The notes: a model not told the origin generated them from the letters alone. Counted from the stretch's first letter, positions 37,675 to 50,510 are shown. The stretch: 64,000 bases of DNA from Pyrocephalus nanus (GCA_038380795.1 CM076261.1:93270418-93334417), one strand, 5' to 3'. Program-made: numbers and translations.

Positions 37675-37724
37675 GTGTCTTTTCTAGTGCCTCCACGGCT
37701 CGTTTTGGTAAAAAGGATGTCTTC

Positions 37725-37746
37725 GGGGGAGAGGGGAGGGGAGGGG
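37725..37746 (+). other. G-quadruplex-forming G-run cluster
   Basis: Four runs of four or five G with spacers of one to three bases, fitting the standard G4 motif. It lies about 50 bp beyond the CRE. Such tracts are frequent at vertebrate promoters. Confidence 0.6.
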
Positions 37747-37921
37747 TCGGAAGGGGACAGGAGTGAGGATGAGCTGGAGATGGATTTTTGTGATGTGAGC
37801 AGCCAGTGGTGGGAGGTTTTAGGGGTTAATGCTAAAAGAATGGGTGCTTGTGGAGGCCAGGGGATCCTGGGTGTAGCTCATCAACTGGACATGGGTATGC
37901 TGGAGACCTCACCCTCACACA

Positions 37922-38205
37922 GAAATCACTAGGAGGTGACCTTCAGGATCATCTGGTTCCAACCCCTCTGCCATGGGAGGGACACCTTCCACTAGACCAG
38001 CTTGCTCAGAGCCTCATCCAGCCTGGCCTTGAACACTTCCAGGGATGGGGCATCCACAGCTTCTCTGGGCAACCTGTTCAAGTGCCTCACTACCCTCACA
38101 GTAAAGAATTTCTTCCTGACATCCGATCTAAACCTCTCCTTTTTCAGTTTAAAACCATTCCCCTTGTCCTATCACTGACTGCCCGTGTAAAATGTTGCTC
38201 TCCCT
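37922..38205 (-). mobile_element. CR1 LINE, 3' UTR and ORF2 C-terminus
   Basis: Reads in order GATCATCTGGTTCCAACCCC, CACTAGACCAGCTTGCTC, CCAGGGATGGGGCATCCAC, GAATTTCTTCCTGACATCC, then CCTTGTCCTATCACTG. Little diverged compared with the other copies, so probably one of the younger insertions. The 201-codon plus-strand frame over it is antisense. Confidence 0.92.
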
Positions 38206-41200
38206 TCATCATGTGCATCTGCACAGGAAGCTGCTTTCCCACCCACACCAGCACCCTGACTGGGAGCACAGACCCTGCTCCTCCGACCTTTGGCACCTCT
38301 TGGTACCTGGGTGCTGGTTCACAGGGAGGGAGAATGTTGAGGACTGAGGGAGGTCTAGTGCCCCTACACAGTCCTACATGGACACAGCTGCCCAGCTCTG
38401 CTGCCTCTGTGCCCAGACCAGTGTCTGTCTCCAGGCTCAAAAGACGGTCTTAAAGATGGGCCGTGTAGTTGTAGATGAGTGTTCACCTGAATATGCCAGT
38501 CTGTGCATCAGATCAGCCTTTTACAGGTCACAGAGTATTCAGGTTTAAGGACCTGAATAACTCACCTCTCCATAGAGAGCTTGGACAGCACTTGACTCCT
38601 GTTGAGGTCCTGCTCTGTCAGGTTAAGTCTCAGGTTTTATTCTGGGGTTTTTGCTGCATGGTATGCACATCCCTCCCCAGCTCTCTGCACCCATGTTTTC
38701 AGGGCATATGGAGGGCTGATGCTTGTGAAGGACTGGGAAAACACCACCAGAAAGTGGAAACCTGCCAGTGCGATCTTAATGCTGAATTATTCACAGCAGA
38801 TTAATCACACCTATGTTTAGGGCTCCTTTCTGGCCTGGAGCAAAGCCAGATGTCTTTGCATGGCCAAACAACTTCCAGGAATTCCAAAATAAGACTTTCA
38901 TGTCCTGAATGCTGATAGCTTTGTGTTGGGTTTGTAAGTACTCATTCACTTGGGTAGTGTGATGCAAACCCTTGAGTGCTGGGATCATAGAGCCTCAGGT
39001 AATGGTGAACATGGAGCTGCTGCACATCTGCAATTAAACTTGTGCTCTCTATGGGTCAGGGGTCACTTTTTCACGATGCATTTGCCCAGCTCTTAACACA
39101 GCTGGCCTTTCATCAATTATTAGCACATTCATAGAATACCTCGATGCAAAACATTCCTTGTGAACCCTTAGGAGCAAGCACTGAGATTAGATTGAATGAA
39201 TCCGGGTACCAGCACTCATAAAGAGCACCAACCACCTGCTGACATTGATGTGAGTGGTTTGGATGACCCTTGGAAGCTGTAACAATAAAACCTTGCAGGG
39301 AGGAGGGATTATTGACAAGGAGGCATCATCTGCTGATGCTGGAATGATTGGGCTGTACTGGTTTATTTGAAAAACAGTTTTTTATCTCAGTGTATTGTTG
39401 TTGCAGAGAAGAAGAGACCCAGAAAGGGAAAGCTCTTAGGTTGTGCAGCACATCTATGGCAGAGCCAAGTAATAAGTCCAGTTTCTTATCCACTGGATCA
39501 CACACTCCCTGTCATAAATAATGCTAAAGGTTCCTGATGTCCTTGTCAGAACCAATACACTGTTCATGGCTGAAGAAAGACAGAGTCTTATAAAAACCAC
39601 AAAAAGAGGTCCTTGTAAATCACCATGCCTATACTTAGAAATGTGTTAAACCTTCTAAGCTCCAGTTCAGAGCACATAAAGTGTTTTTTTTTTTTCTTTT
39701 TCCGAGTTGAAAAATCCATCCAAAGGTCAGTCAGAAACAGGAATAAAACTGTCTTTGAAATCTAAAGCTGCTGTAATAGCATTTTTGGCAGTGAATGATA
39801 AACTTGAGCAGTTGAGATTTACATGGCAGATGAAGTGAACATGTCTTTGTCTATACATTAAATGACCCAACACTGGCCCTTTTTCATTTCTTCTCCCAAC
39901 CTATCAGACTATTTATAGATTTTTACTACAAATGGACCTCCTGAACAGAAGAAGGCAGACCAACTAGGTCTGAAGAAATCATCCTGGTGGAGCTGTGCCC
40001 ATAAAGCCATCATTCCTGGGCAGAAGTCCCATTTTAGTGATAACCTCCCAGGTAGCAGGAATATTAACTCTTCATTTACCTGGCAGGGATTTTTACAATC
40101 TTTCACAGTTTTTAGAGAGTGTGAAGGGCTGTTCAAGGAGATCTTATGATCATGGTATTGGACTGAAAGCAAAGTGTGATATATCCTGGCTAGGGCTCTC
40201 AGAGATGTCTGGGAAATGAGGTCCACCAGCCACCAGAGGGACTGCACCCGGCTGAAGGGACTTGAAAGGCATGATTCAGAGGTCTCAATTTGAATGAGAA
40301 GTCTAGATTTCTCATTCTATAATTCTTGATGGGTAGATGGTGATAACACTGAAGGATGGCAGAGATTCAGGGTTTCTTCTCTGTCACACCTCTCAGATAG
40401 GAAGCTCTTGCTGGAGCTTGCCTGGAGTCCTTGCTCTGTTAACAATGGAGGAGTATAGTCATGGTCTAATTTTTCTGAAATATCTTGATGTTCATATGAG
40501 TGGGGAGTGCCATGGCATCTCTTCCACGACCCTGGCTTTGTAAATACACAGTTATGTAATAATAATTCCTGTCTGTACAGGGATTCCTAGTGGCAACTGG
40601 AAGAACTTCTACAGAGGGGAATATCAGGCCCTCACCTCTGGATGTTTTATCTTGTTAACTGAGGGTCAGGTGATGTGGATTTGAACCATGAAGATGGGGT
40701 GCCACAAGTCCTCTGCTGTGTGGCTGCAGTCTGTGAGATGTTTTCCCCTTTAAAGCTGAATGGCAGCTTTCCAGGCCCTGCAGGGTGGACTTGGCTACTC
40801 CTTGCCTTCAGGATGTCCTGGTGCATGTTCATCTGCTCATGGCTCCAAGCAAGATGCTCCTTTCCCCAGCTTCCCCCTTCTCCCAGGACAGGCACCCCAG
40901 ACAGTGCCAGACTCGTAGGGCTTCAAGCTGCTGGGGAGGTTTTTAGGTCCTTAAATGAGCTGATGAGCTTTCCAAGCCCACACAGTGTAGAGGAGCACGG
41001 AGCAGCTGGGACAGTGTGGGTTTAGCTTGGCACATATCTGATGAGCTTTCTTGGGTGGAAGAAAATATTCCCTGCACTTCCTAGTGCTGGGAGCAAAGGT
41101 GGAGGCTGCAGGAGCATGGCTGTGTGCTTCGAAGGCATGAACATCCAAGATATCCCTGGGCGAGAGAGCAGAATGGGATCTCTCAGCTCCAACAGCTGCT

Positions 41201-43699
41201 TCCAAACCAGTTCTGCAGGCAGGCAAATCTGCATCATTCCAGAACAGCAGAGGCCCCTCCAAAAGGGAACATGCAGATGTGGAGTCCAACAAGGGTTCAA
41301 CCCTTTGTGCTGCCATAAAAAATTCCTCTCACCCAGTGCAAGAGGACACACCACTCTCATAGTCCTTATGAGCAGGGTGGGAGCTCTCTGCTTCAGGAGC
41401 ATTTGCAAAGGACATTTCCTCTTTCCCAGACAATCTGCTGTGTCCTCTTGCAGAGCCAGCTGAGCATGTCCCCATGGCTGGTCCCACCGGCTGAGTGCTG
41501 GCAGCCAGCTCAGCCTGGCACTGTGAGCTCTGTGGGGAAGTGCCTTTCATGGCAAGCATCACCATGGCTTGGCCTACAGGAGGAAGAAAAGAAGCTTGGG
41601 GCTGGACTCAACCTGTCTGTGTGGAGGTGCCTGGTCCCATTTGAGGTGCAGAGGAGTCACTGAGCTCACAGGTCTTCAGCAGGATCTGTACCTCGTGTCC
41701 CAGCCCTGTGAGGAGTGTGGGTTTTAGTAAAGCACCCTCAAACATCTGTAGATATCATTGCACAGACAGCTGGATTCAGTCTGATGTGAAGACTCCTAAA
41801 TGTTGGTATTTTCCTGTTCTCTGGGTGCCCAGATTCCTGCTCCAGTCACTGCACATCCAGTCAATACACTTGGATAGCCTAGACAGGGACTCAGCACAAG
41901 CCAGAAGGGTCCCCAGCCTGTTGCCCACGTGCAGTTGCCATTTTAGATGTGTTAACTTGGCCTCTGTTTGCTTTTCTTTAATTGCATGGGCTCCCAGATG
42001 GGCTGAAGGACAACTCCAATGGCTCAAGGAGCCACCAAGTGCACAACCCAGTTGAGCCCCAGCAGAGTCCCCCAAGCAGGGTGGGCAGTGCTCTGGTTGC
42101 TTGGCCAAGTGATTAACTGAGGCCTGAAACAGGTGAGATTTCAGTCTCTTTTGCTTTCATTTAAACCCTTGAGCAGTGCCTTAGGGGTGTAATCAACAGG
42201 GTGTGTGTTGGTGGGATGGAAAATGAAGAGGAACTGCTAGAGGTCCTGCAGCTGAACATTAGATCCATAGGGAAAACTCCATGGCAAAGTTTATAAGAAT
42301 AAGGGACTGAAGCAGAAAGCAAGTGTCCATGAAGACATTTCAACGCTGTCCATGCAGCTGTCCAGGGTAAATAACAGCTGGATTCTCACAGCGCTCCCGT
42401 GGTGCTCTGACCACGCAGGGACTAATTTTTTTTTTTTTTTTTTCTTCTTGCCTCCCAAAAGCATCTTTTTTGTGAATGAGAGCTGGTCCATCAATGGGAA
42501 ACAATGGCTCATAAGGACATAATTATTCCTTTGGAGCCCTGCCAGGGGTTATTGTTTCTCCCAGTGTGCCTTTGCCAGAGCTGAAGGTTTGCATTCAGAG
42601 CAGTGTTTTCCTTATTTTGCTGATGTGTGAAGGGAGCTTCAGGGTGAGGATGGAGGGAGTTCATTCTTCTAAGAACTTCTCCGTTCCCTCCTTTCCCATT
42701 TTGCAGAAGTTTAGGTATCACACCATAACCCAGAGAAACATAAAACCATATCCAAGGAGTTTACTTACCTAATGAACATGTGGCAGCAGTTATTTTTCTT
42801 CCCTTTCTCAGTGACCAAGCGAAGAAGCAGATAGCAATGACTCTGCTTCTTTACCCTTCCTCTTCCTCTCCTGTGACATGAGCAAATCTCCAGGAATCTT
42901 TAATCAGTATTTACAAAAGCATTTGGTCATACAATACTGCAGTGCCACTGTTATGTGCATATATGGTGGAGCAGCATGGTCTCATGAGCTGCGTGGCTGT
43001 GTAATGGCAAATCTGCTTTCTGTTGTGTAGCAATACATGTTCCATCTCTTCTAGGCTTGCCACAGTAAATAGAGCCCTGAGAAATCACCCTTTCTAACAC
43101 CAATAAAATCTGTCATTTTAAATATTTTAAAGCATTCTGTTTTGGAGCTATTTTTGGGAGCCCTGTCCTGTGTAAAATTCCATGCCCATTTCAAATACAC
43201 TTACTACATTTCTTCCATCCTCTTGCTCTGCCATTCTGGCTACAATTAAGATTAAAAATAAAAATAAATGCCCAGCATCAATGTTCTGTACAGCCTGAAG
43301 TGTCTCAGACAAACTGGCAAAGCACAGGGATTTTAAGGCTCAGTTGCCCAATCTTTGGAGCCCTTAAGGTTTAACTTTCCATTAGTCAACAGCACAGCTC
43401 ATATGAGTCCTAGTTCAGCTGGTCAGAGAAGGACATACATGACTGATTGGTGAACAGCAGATCACCTGGTACTCGGGAATTATCCTCGGTTTAACCTCTG
43501 GTGGAGGGGGCTGAGTTTTGATAGAACCACCTGCTCCCATCCTTGCACTCCAAGGGGATGGGTGCCCTGCATCATAACAACAATGCCAACATCAACTTTG
43601 ACAAGAGTTACCATAAGCTGGGTACCAGGGGAACAGCAGTTCAGTGCTGCACCTTTGTGGGCTTGCACCTTGGCTACTTAGAGTGACTTAGGTAATGTG
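38206..43699. other. Unassigned DNA
   Basis: No CR1, LTR or exon recognised over 5.5 kb. It contains a T18 run at 42426-42443 and AT-rich parts near 39660-39860 and 43080-43270. Frames of 110-140 aa at 40951-41463 and 41708-42108 are mutually overlapping on both strands and unremarkable. Confidence 0.5.
42426..42443. repeat. Poly-T run (18)
   Basis: Uninterrupted T run. No recognisable retrotransposed body adjoins it. Confidence 0.8.
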
Positions 43700-43906
43700 C
43701 ATTTCTCCACTGAAAGGGTGGTCAGGCATTGGAATGGGCTGCCCAGGGAAGTGGTGGAGTCACCATGCTTGGAAGTGTTCAAGAAACAACTGGATGAGGC
43801 ACTTAGTGCCATGGTTTACGTGCTGTAGTGGTATTTTGGTCAAAGGTTGGACTTCTTGATCTCAGAGGTTTTTTCCTACCTTAATGATTCTTTGATTCTG
43901 TGGTTC
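43700..43906 (+). mobile_element. CR1 LINE, 3' end fragment, diverged
   Basis: GGTGGTCAGGCATTGGAATG, GCTGCCCAGGGAAGTGGTGG, GTTGGACTTCTTGATCTCAG, then a degraded octamer tail. Confidence 0.88.
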
Positions 43907-44344
43907 CATTTCATATGTGGGTATGTAATCAGTCACCATCTCTAGTAAAACATGAACTTGGACATTAGAGGGACTTATCTATCCCAGGGCAGAAAAAGGG
44001 GGGGACGTAGATATTTCCTTTATTTTCCAGCTTTGTGGACTCAAGTTCTGCTTGCCCTGCTCTCGTTAAGTCTGCCCTCACTCTCTCTAGGCCAGTTTGC
44101 TCTCAGGGTGTAGTGAACTCAACGATTTGTGGCTGGAATGAGCTGAAATGTTTGGAAACAAAATAACACACTTGTTTTATGTAGATGAGTACACCAGTGG
44201 AGGAACAGCCAGGACTTTGTTGGGCCAAAGTCAGCCTGCTGGTGTTAGGTGGACTCCTAGGCCATCTCACCGTGTTCATGAGTAACAGTGTAAAGAATGT
44301 GAACACTAATGATGAAATCAGATGAGTTAATCTTTTGTGGCTGA
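43907..44344. other. Unassigned spacer between two CR1 copies
   Basis: Nothing recognised. Confidence 0.5.
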
Positions 44345-44662
44345 GTGTCCTGTTGAAAAAGCTGGAGAGGGACTTTTGACAAGGGCTTGTAGTGATAGAA
44401 CGAGAGGGAATGGCTTTAAACTGACAGAGGGCAGGTTTAGATTAGACACTAAGAAGACATTCTTTTCTGTGAGGGTGGTGAGACACTGGCACAGGTTGCC
44501 CAGAGACGCTGTGGATGCCCCATCCCTGGAAGTGTTCAGGGTCAGGTTGGATGAGGCTCTGAACAATCTGGTCTACTGGAAGGTATCCTGGCCCATGGCA
44601 GGATACCATTCATCTTTAAGGTCCTTTTCAACCCAAACCATTGCATGATTCTATGACTCTGT
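44345..44662 (+). mobile_element. CR1 LINE, ORF2 C-terminus and 3' end
   Basis: An open plus-strand frame carries CR1 ORF2 residues SDRTRGNGFKL, GRFRLDTKK, RHWHRLPRDAV, PSLEVFRVRLDEAL, then the 3' UTR and a tail CATGATTCTATGACTCTG. It is the best-preserved CR1 C-terminus in the window, still open for about 80 codons, but severely 5'-truncated. Confidence 0.93.
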
Positions 44663-45512
44663 GAAAATAGTGGGAGTTTTTTCTTTTCATCATGTGGCTT
44701 CCAGGCAGGATCTTCCACACAAATTATGGTAGGCAACGTGTCATGCACTCTGACAGGAATAAAAGAGCTGTCACAGGGCTTTTTGTCTTTGAGATGTATT
44801 AGCTGTTTCTTGGCTTCTCCAGAATAGTTATTTTGGGTAAAAGGGCTTCCCAAATCAATTTTTGAAAAAAAACAAGCAACCAAATTTTGAGCTGGAGCTC
44901 AAATTATTATGATTTATGTTCTGTATAAACATTGGGTTGCTCATGACTGAGTGGTCCTCTTCCCATGAGCAGGGATATGTATATCTAATGAGAGGCCTTG
45001 ACTACACCCAGATCAGAGGGTGCCAGCAACCTGCCTTGGGAAGGAATCTTTCTGGGCTGTCCCTGAACTATGATTCAAAATGGTCATGCTCTTGTATGAA
45101 TGTGGGAAACCATCCCCATGCAAGGTGGTGTGTGCAGTGACATGCTACTAGAGGCAAGTTGACTTTTGAACCTGAGCCTGAAACACACAAAGTTTCCCCT
45201 GCTCATGCAAAGGAGCCTTAAAAGGATGCAAATGTAGTGTGGGTTTTTGTCATGTCTTCTCTGGTACGGAGCAAAGATATGAACAGGGAAGGTCAAAAGG
45301 GTCTTGTAGCAGTGACAGAGTCACTGCTCTCGGGTGATTGTTCTTCAGGGCTGGAGGCCACATTCTGAAATTGCCTCTGTTGTCTATGGGTGAGCAGAAG
45401 TCATGCCTGAGGTGCTGTTGATTTCTTCTGCTTTGGTCAGAGCTCTGCAGCCTTTGACCCTTTCCTCCCACCCACACGTGTCTCCTGCCTCATCTGTGCT
45501 GGGCAAATGCTG

Positions 45513-45536
45513 GAGTCAGTTCCTAGGAACTGACTC
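45513..45536. repeat. Perfect 24-bp palindrome
   Basis: The arm GAGTCAGTTCCT is followed immediately by its exact reverse complement, with no spacer. The centre TTCCTAGGAA fits the TTCN4GAA spacing preferred by STAT6, and the ends carry GAGTCA/TGACTC, which resemble AP-1 half-sites. With uniform base composition, about 0.004 such palindromes are expected in 64 kb. Confidence 0.9.
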
Positions 45537-47916
45537 AAGAGAACTGAAGCGAAAGGGACTTGGAAAAATCAAACATTGCTTAATCCCATGCTGAACCAGT
45601 TCTCTGACCAGGATTTCTGCAGAAAAGGAGCGTGGGAGCTCATGTGTGCTGGGAAGGTCATGGAGGGGGAAGCAGGATTGGCCCTTGCTGCAGCAGCGTG
45701 GACTCAGCATTGTTTAAAGATGACTGCAGTTGTTTTCTCTGTCAGATGTTTGTAAGGACACAATGCCATGAGTCATTGTCCTTCTGAGCCCAGAAAATGC
45801 TGCTTTTCTGGTGTGCACTTGGCCTCCAACATCACCCTCTGTGCCGCTGTACCAGCCTGGCCTGTTGGAGGGCCTGTGGTGTGTGAGCCTGGTCAATGGG
45901 CACCAAAGTGCCAAGCTGCCTCCATCCCTTCAGCCTCAAGGCCATCAAGAAGATGTCCAATCTCTTTCTTTTTGGATTTCAATAGAAACAGGTACACATT
46001 TCATTCCTGGAAGTGATTGCAGGTCTGTTATTGATTTATTCCTATTGATGGCTTTGGGAGCTTTTGGCTAAAGACTATGGATATAGAAACAGGGGAAAGA
46101 AGTAGATTCCAGTGTCCATGTGGGCCACAGGTTAATGGGAAAGTGATGTTACTTATCTTTGTCTCACAGCTCTGAGGCAAACCCACTTCAAGAGTTAAGG
46201 AACAAATGGGGGTTGTGTGGTTATTCTGTGCTGTTACTAGAATTGGTCTCTGGTTCTGAGGTCTTCCAAGGTTACTTCTGAGTGCTTTAGATGGGACACG
46301 ATGACATAAACATGACCTCCCATTTAGACTGTATTTGTTCTGACCTCTGTTTTATGTCTTTGATCTAATTAGGACTATTCTGACACCCCATTATTTGGAA
46401 AGAGTCTGTATTTGCAAGTGACATTCTGATCTGCTTTGTTCTTAGTTTTAGCTCGTTATTCAGTCAAAAGGACTCCTAAATCTACTCCAAAGTTATTCTT
46501 GGTCTAAAAAGTGCTATAATTATATCTTTGATCCCTGCCTGTGATAGTTTAGCAGGTGCATCTGGCAAGTGAACCAGCAGATCCACTCCTTGGCAGGTCC
46601 TTAACACATGACCACCTGAAGAGACGCATCTTCCATGCCAGAGGTGGGAATGTGGGTGAGGATGTGGATTGATTGGCACATAATTCCTTGCTAGGTCAAA
46701 CCATACCCATGTGGGCTCTGTCTAAACTCACCTGCCCTCCTGAAGGGCAGAGAGACCACAGGCAATTTCCTTTTGTTGTGCAATTTCTGTTGTTCTTCTG
46801 TAGAGTCAGCCAGTGGACAGGATACATGGGAATTGTGAGGCACCTGCTGCCAGCCCTGGGCAGGAGAATGTGCACGTGGCAAGGCAAGGCAGGAGCTTTT
46901 CAGAGAAGGGAAAATCTCTGGAGGTCTCCACCAGAAACCAGGCTGGAAAGACCAAAGGCTGGATGCACAGAATTGGAGCAGCTGATGGATTGCCTTTTGA
47001 AAAGGGACAAAAGACCTGCAGGTGCAGAATAGTTATTTACCAGAAGACACACTGCATGTCCAGTGAGGGAGATCCCACCCATCTGTGAGCCAGCAGATGA
47101 GGAGCCTGCTTGCTCCAAGGGAGGATGAAAGGAGGCAGTGACTACCTGTGGCTTGGTGCTTCTCATTTCCTCTCCTGGCTTTGGTGGTTCAGCAAAGATG
47201 AGACATTTTCACCCAGGTTTCCCCAGGGCTTGGAAAACAGTGATCTTGGGGATGTTTATGGAGAGTGTGATGTTCCCACCTCTAGGATGTGTTTGCACTT
47301 CAGAGAAGTGCAAATCCCTTCATTACACATGCAGAAAATGGATCTCTGTGGAGGGCAAGTGAATAGCCAGTCCCAAATCACGATGAAGGTGGCCAAGTGT
47401 TGTGTACCATAACTTTCCATGGGTTCTACTTGTGGAATGCCAGATGTATCTCTTCAGCATGGAATGTCTTCCAGCTTAACACCCCTCCTGGCTGGAAGGC
47501 AAATACTGGGTCCTTACATCATGGTCTGTTACCTGCTCCTTGGACTCCTTTCTTTTTACTTAAACTCTTCCACTCTCCAAGAGTAGGAATCTTTGGGTTT
47601 AAAGATGAACTTCCAGGAGCTATGTAAGATAGGGTGTGCAGCAAACCCAACCTACAAAACCTGCTCTTCCCCACTCAACTCTTGCTGTGTAATTCCCATG
47701 GTCCCCGCACCCATTAAACCCTTTGGCTATGTAGGTGGGAATTCATCAGTTCTGGGGTGGGATTCAGCTCTGGATGGAGACTCAGATGTGTAGGAGTCTG
47801 CATATCCATGTATCCATGGTGTCTGAGCTCCCATTATACCCTGTGGAGAGCTAGTTAACAGAGACCAGCCAGAAAAGTCTGGATTCAGTTTCAAATGTGT
47901 GGGTTCCCAGCACTGT

Positions 47917-47940
47917 GTGAGATGCTCTCCAGCATCTCAC
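47917..47940. repeat. Hairpin, 10-bp stem and 4-base loop
   Basis: GTGAGATGCT, loop CTCC, AGCATCTCAC. It ends at the base next to the 3' tail of the CR1 that starts at 47942. Confidence 0.8.
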
Positions 47941-47941
47941 T

Positions 47942-48020
47942 CAGAATCATGGAATGGTAGAATCATAAAGGTTGGAAAAAGACCTTTAAGATCATCAAGT
48001 CCGACTTAGCCTCCAGTTTC
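47942..48020 (-). mobile_element. CR1 LINE, 3' end fragment
   Basis: Tail AGAATCATGGAATGGTAGAA, then AAAGGTTGGAAAAAGACC, TTTAAGATCATCAAGTCC. The right limit is uncertain. Confidence 0.88.
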
Positions 48021-49445
48021 TCACAGGGCATGGGTTTTTCATGTCCTTGCTGAACGCTGTCCTGAACTTTCCACCTCTCCAAAACATTCTGATCCCCAAG
48101 AAGCAGGGGGAAAAACAACCCAGGTGTTTCCAAACTTCCCTCCAGCTCTAAGAAGCAAAGGGACAGCACAGCCTGATCCACTTGTCCCCCCCTCTTCCCA
48201 GCTCTTCCAAGGGAACGCTGTGGCCCGTTCTCCTCCAGTGCTTCGTGACACCAGTTTCTCCGAAGGCAACACAACCGCAGGGCAGAGGCGAGGCACATTC
48301 CTGATAGGACCAAGATAGCTTTTTCCCATAGCTCCCAGGCAGTGGGAACGGGGCACTTTTTTCAAAGGACTGCTGTGCCTAAAGTTAAAATAACAGGAGG
48401 AACGGAGTGGGAGATCCAAGCCGGATTACAGCGCTCGGGGCTCGATTCCTTCAAAACTGAAAGAGGAAAGAGAAGATGACAGAAGGATGCACTTGGAGAG
48501 TTTCCAAAATACCTCTGGGACCACTTTGATATCTCTTTGGTCTCACAGCACCACGGGAATAAATCTGCCTGATTCCAGCTTATGCATGCAATCTGAGCTG
48601 CAGCTTTGTTTTCGTTAACAGGGATTACCCAGGCCTGTGGTTTTGTTGTTGTTTCCAAAAGATTTCTCCTGCTGTTGGGGTAGATGAGTCCCTCTTCCTA
48701 CTGAGTCCCTCCTCCTACCCCCCCAATGGAAGAACAATATTGATATAAAGTCTAAAACACTTAAAAATCAGATGGGCTGAGTGTTGTTTTATAGCTTGGA
48801 AGCCCCAAGCTGTCTTTGTCCCTCTGATTTTTCCACAAGTTTACAAGTAATGGAAAATCTTGTCTGTTTTCAACCTATAAATCTCTGTCGGCTACAAAAC
48901 TGCCTCTCATGAGAGAATAAATAGATGGATACTCTGGGGTCACTGTGGTGTTGTAGGTGACAATCTTTGAAGCTTTCGCTATGGAGCCTGTAAGAGCAAA
49001 GAAGGGGAAAAAAACCCTGCTCCTTGTTATTTTAAAGTTATATCTTGAAAAACAGGAACTTGTGCCAGGACAGTTTATTTTGGTTGAAGCCAAGTTGTGC
49101 AGCAAACTCCCCTGAGGGAAGATTGAGCTTGAGAGCACAGAGCAGGAGAGAGAAAGGCTGTGGGGGAGACTGAGTGTTCAATCAATGCTGATATATTGCT
49201 GATGCTCAGGAACATCAGCACCAGGGCTGGATCAGGTGGGCAATGTTTTCATCTCCACATATGTCATGAGGAACGCTGTGGATTTAAGTCGCAGCTAAAC
49301 TCACCTTGTCCAGCACCTCGATGTCCCTGCAGCTCAGCCTTTGTGCTGTTTTGTTTTCACATGTCCCACCATGGCTGGCACTGGGAGGATGCACAGGGTG
49401 TGTCTGCTGCAGTAAATTACTCAGGAGCATTCCAGGAACATAAAT
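48021..49445. other. Unassigned DNA
   Basis: No gene recognised. A 17-bp unit, GAGTCCCTC(T/C)TCCTAC, is tandemly duplicated near 48685-48718. Confidence 0.5.
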
Positions 49446-49940
49446 ATGATCTATACAGTTAAATTGGGTGGACTGCAAGGCAGGGGCTGGGTGAGCAACG
49501 TCCCTCCCCCCACAGGAAATCATGTTCATGACCACCTGAGGAACCTGAACATACATAAGTCTATGAGAATCGACAAGATGCATCCCAGAGTCCGGAGGAA
49601 ATTGGCTGATGCAGTTGCCAAGCCACTTTCTAAGATATTTGGGAAGTCATGGCAGACAGATGAAGTCCCCAGGGACTGAAAAAAGGGAAACCTTGCACCC
49701 ATTTAAAAACAAAACCAAAACCAAGAAGAACTAGGAGGAACTTGGGAATGACTGGCCAGTCAGCCTCACCTCTGTGCCTTGGGAGATCATGGAACAGGTC
49801 TCCTAGAAGCTGTAAGACACATGGAGGACAGGGAAGTGATTTGGGACAACCAGCATGGCTTCACCAAGGGCAAATCCTACCTGACCAATCCAGTGGCCTT
49901 CTATGATGGAGTGACTACATTGGTGGACAAAGGAAAAGCT
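49446..49940 (+). pseudogene. CR1 LINE reverse-transcriptase fragment (broken ORF2)
   Basis: Two plus-strand frames together cover the N-terminal part of the CR1 ORF2 reverse transcriptase. One frame (to 49679) has HDHLRNLNIHKSM, MHPRVRRKLADAVAKPLS and GKSWQTDEVPRD, then a stop. The other (from 49779) has [20 protein letters not shown] and VAFYDGV. The catalytic-core part with the YxDD motif is absent. The frame shifts and stops show a dead fossil. Unlike the other CR1 copies in the window, this one lacks a 3' tail. Confidence 0.92.
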
Positions 49941-50510
49941 TCCTGTCACTGCTGGAGAAGAGCCTGTCAGAACAGGGAATCAGCAGGAGGAATAAACTGT
50001 CCCTTACCAGTGACTGGGCTATTTTGCACAGCCTGTGCTTTCTCTTGCTTGAAATGACAGGGGCAAGGACATTTTTGAGTTGCTATGGGCTACCCAACCC
50101 AGAGTGATTGGAAGTCTCCTCTGTGCTCACAGAGGAGTTGCAGCTTTCTGGTCTGTTTGTACATACAGAGTAAGCCCACAGGGAAGTTTTCCTCCAAGTC
50201 CTCTTCCTTCCTCCAATACTTGTGCATTAAAGGTGTCCTGAGTTGCAGGTTAGTTTTGCATGTTAGTTTTACATATTTAGCAACCCTCAGTGTCTTGTGC
50301 AGTTTTTAGCACCCACAAAATCTTGTGGTGAGGATTTTCACAGTTTGACCACGCATTACATGAAGAACACCTTGCATTTGCCTTGAAGCTTTGCTGTGTT
50401 GGTTTGAATTAAAGCCTAGATTTAGCACTAAAAGAGACCATGAAAAATCAGTACCCTTTCTGTTCCTTTCGTGGTTTTACAAATCTCTGTCATCCTTCCT
50501 AATCTTCATC

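Larger units (their letters stand above)
44663..47941. other. Unassigned DNA
   Basis: No gene or known repeat recognised. Contains the perfect palindrome at 45513-45536 and the hairpin at 47917-47940. Confidence 0.5.

Noticed and set aside
37848..38453. 201-codon plus-strand ORF
   Set aside because: Most of it is antisense to the CR1 at 37922-38205.
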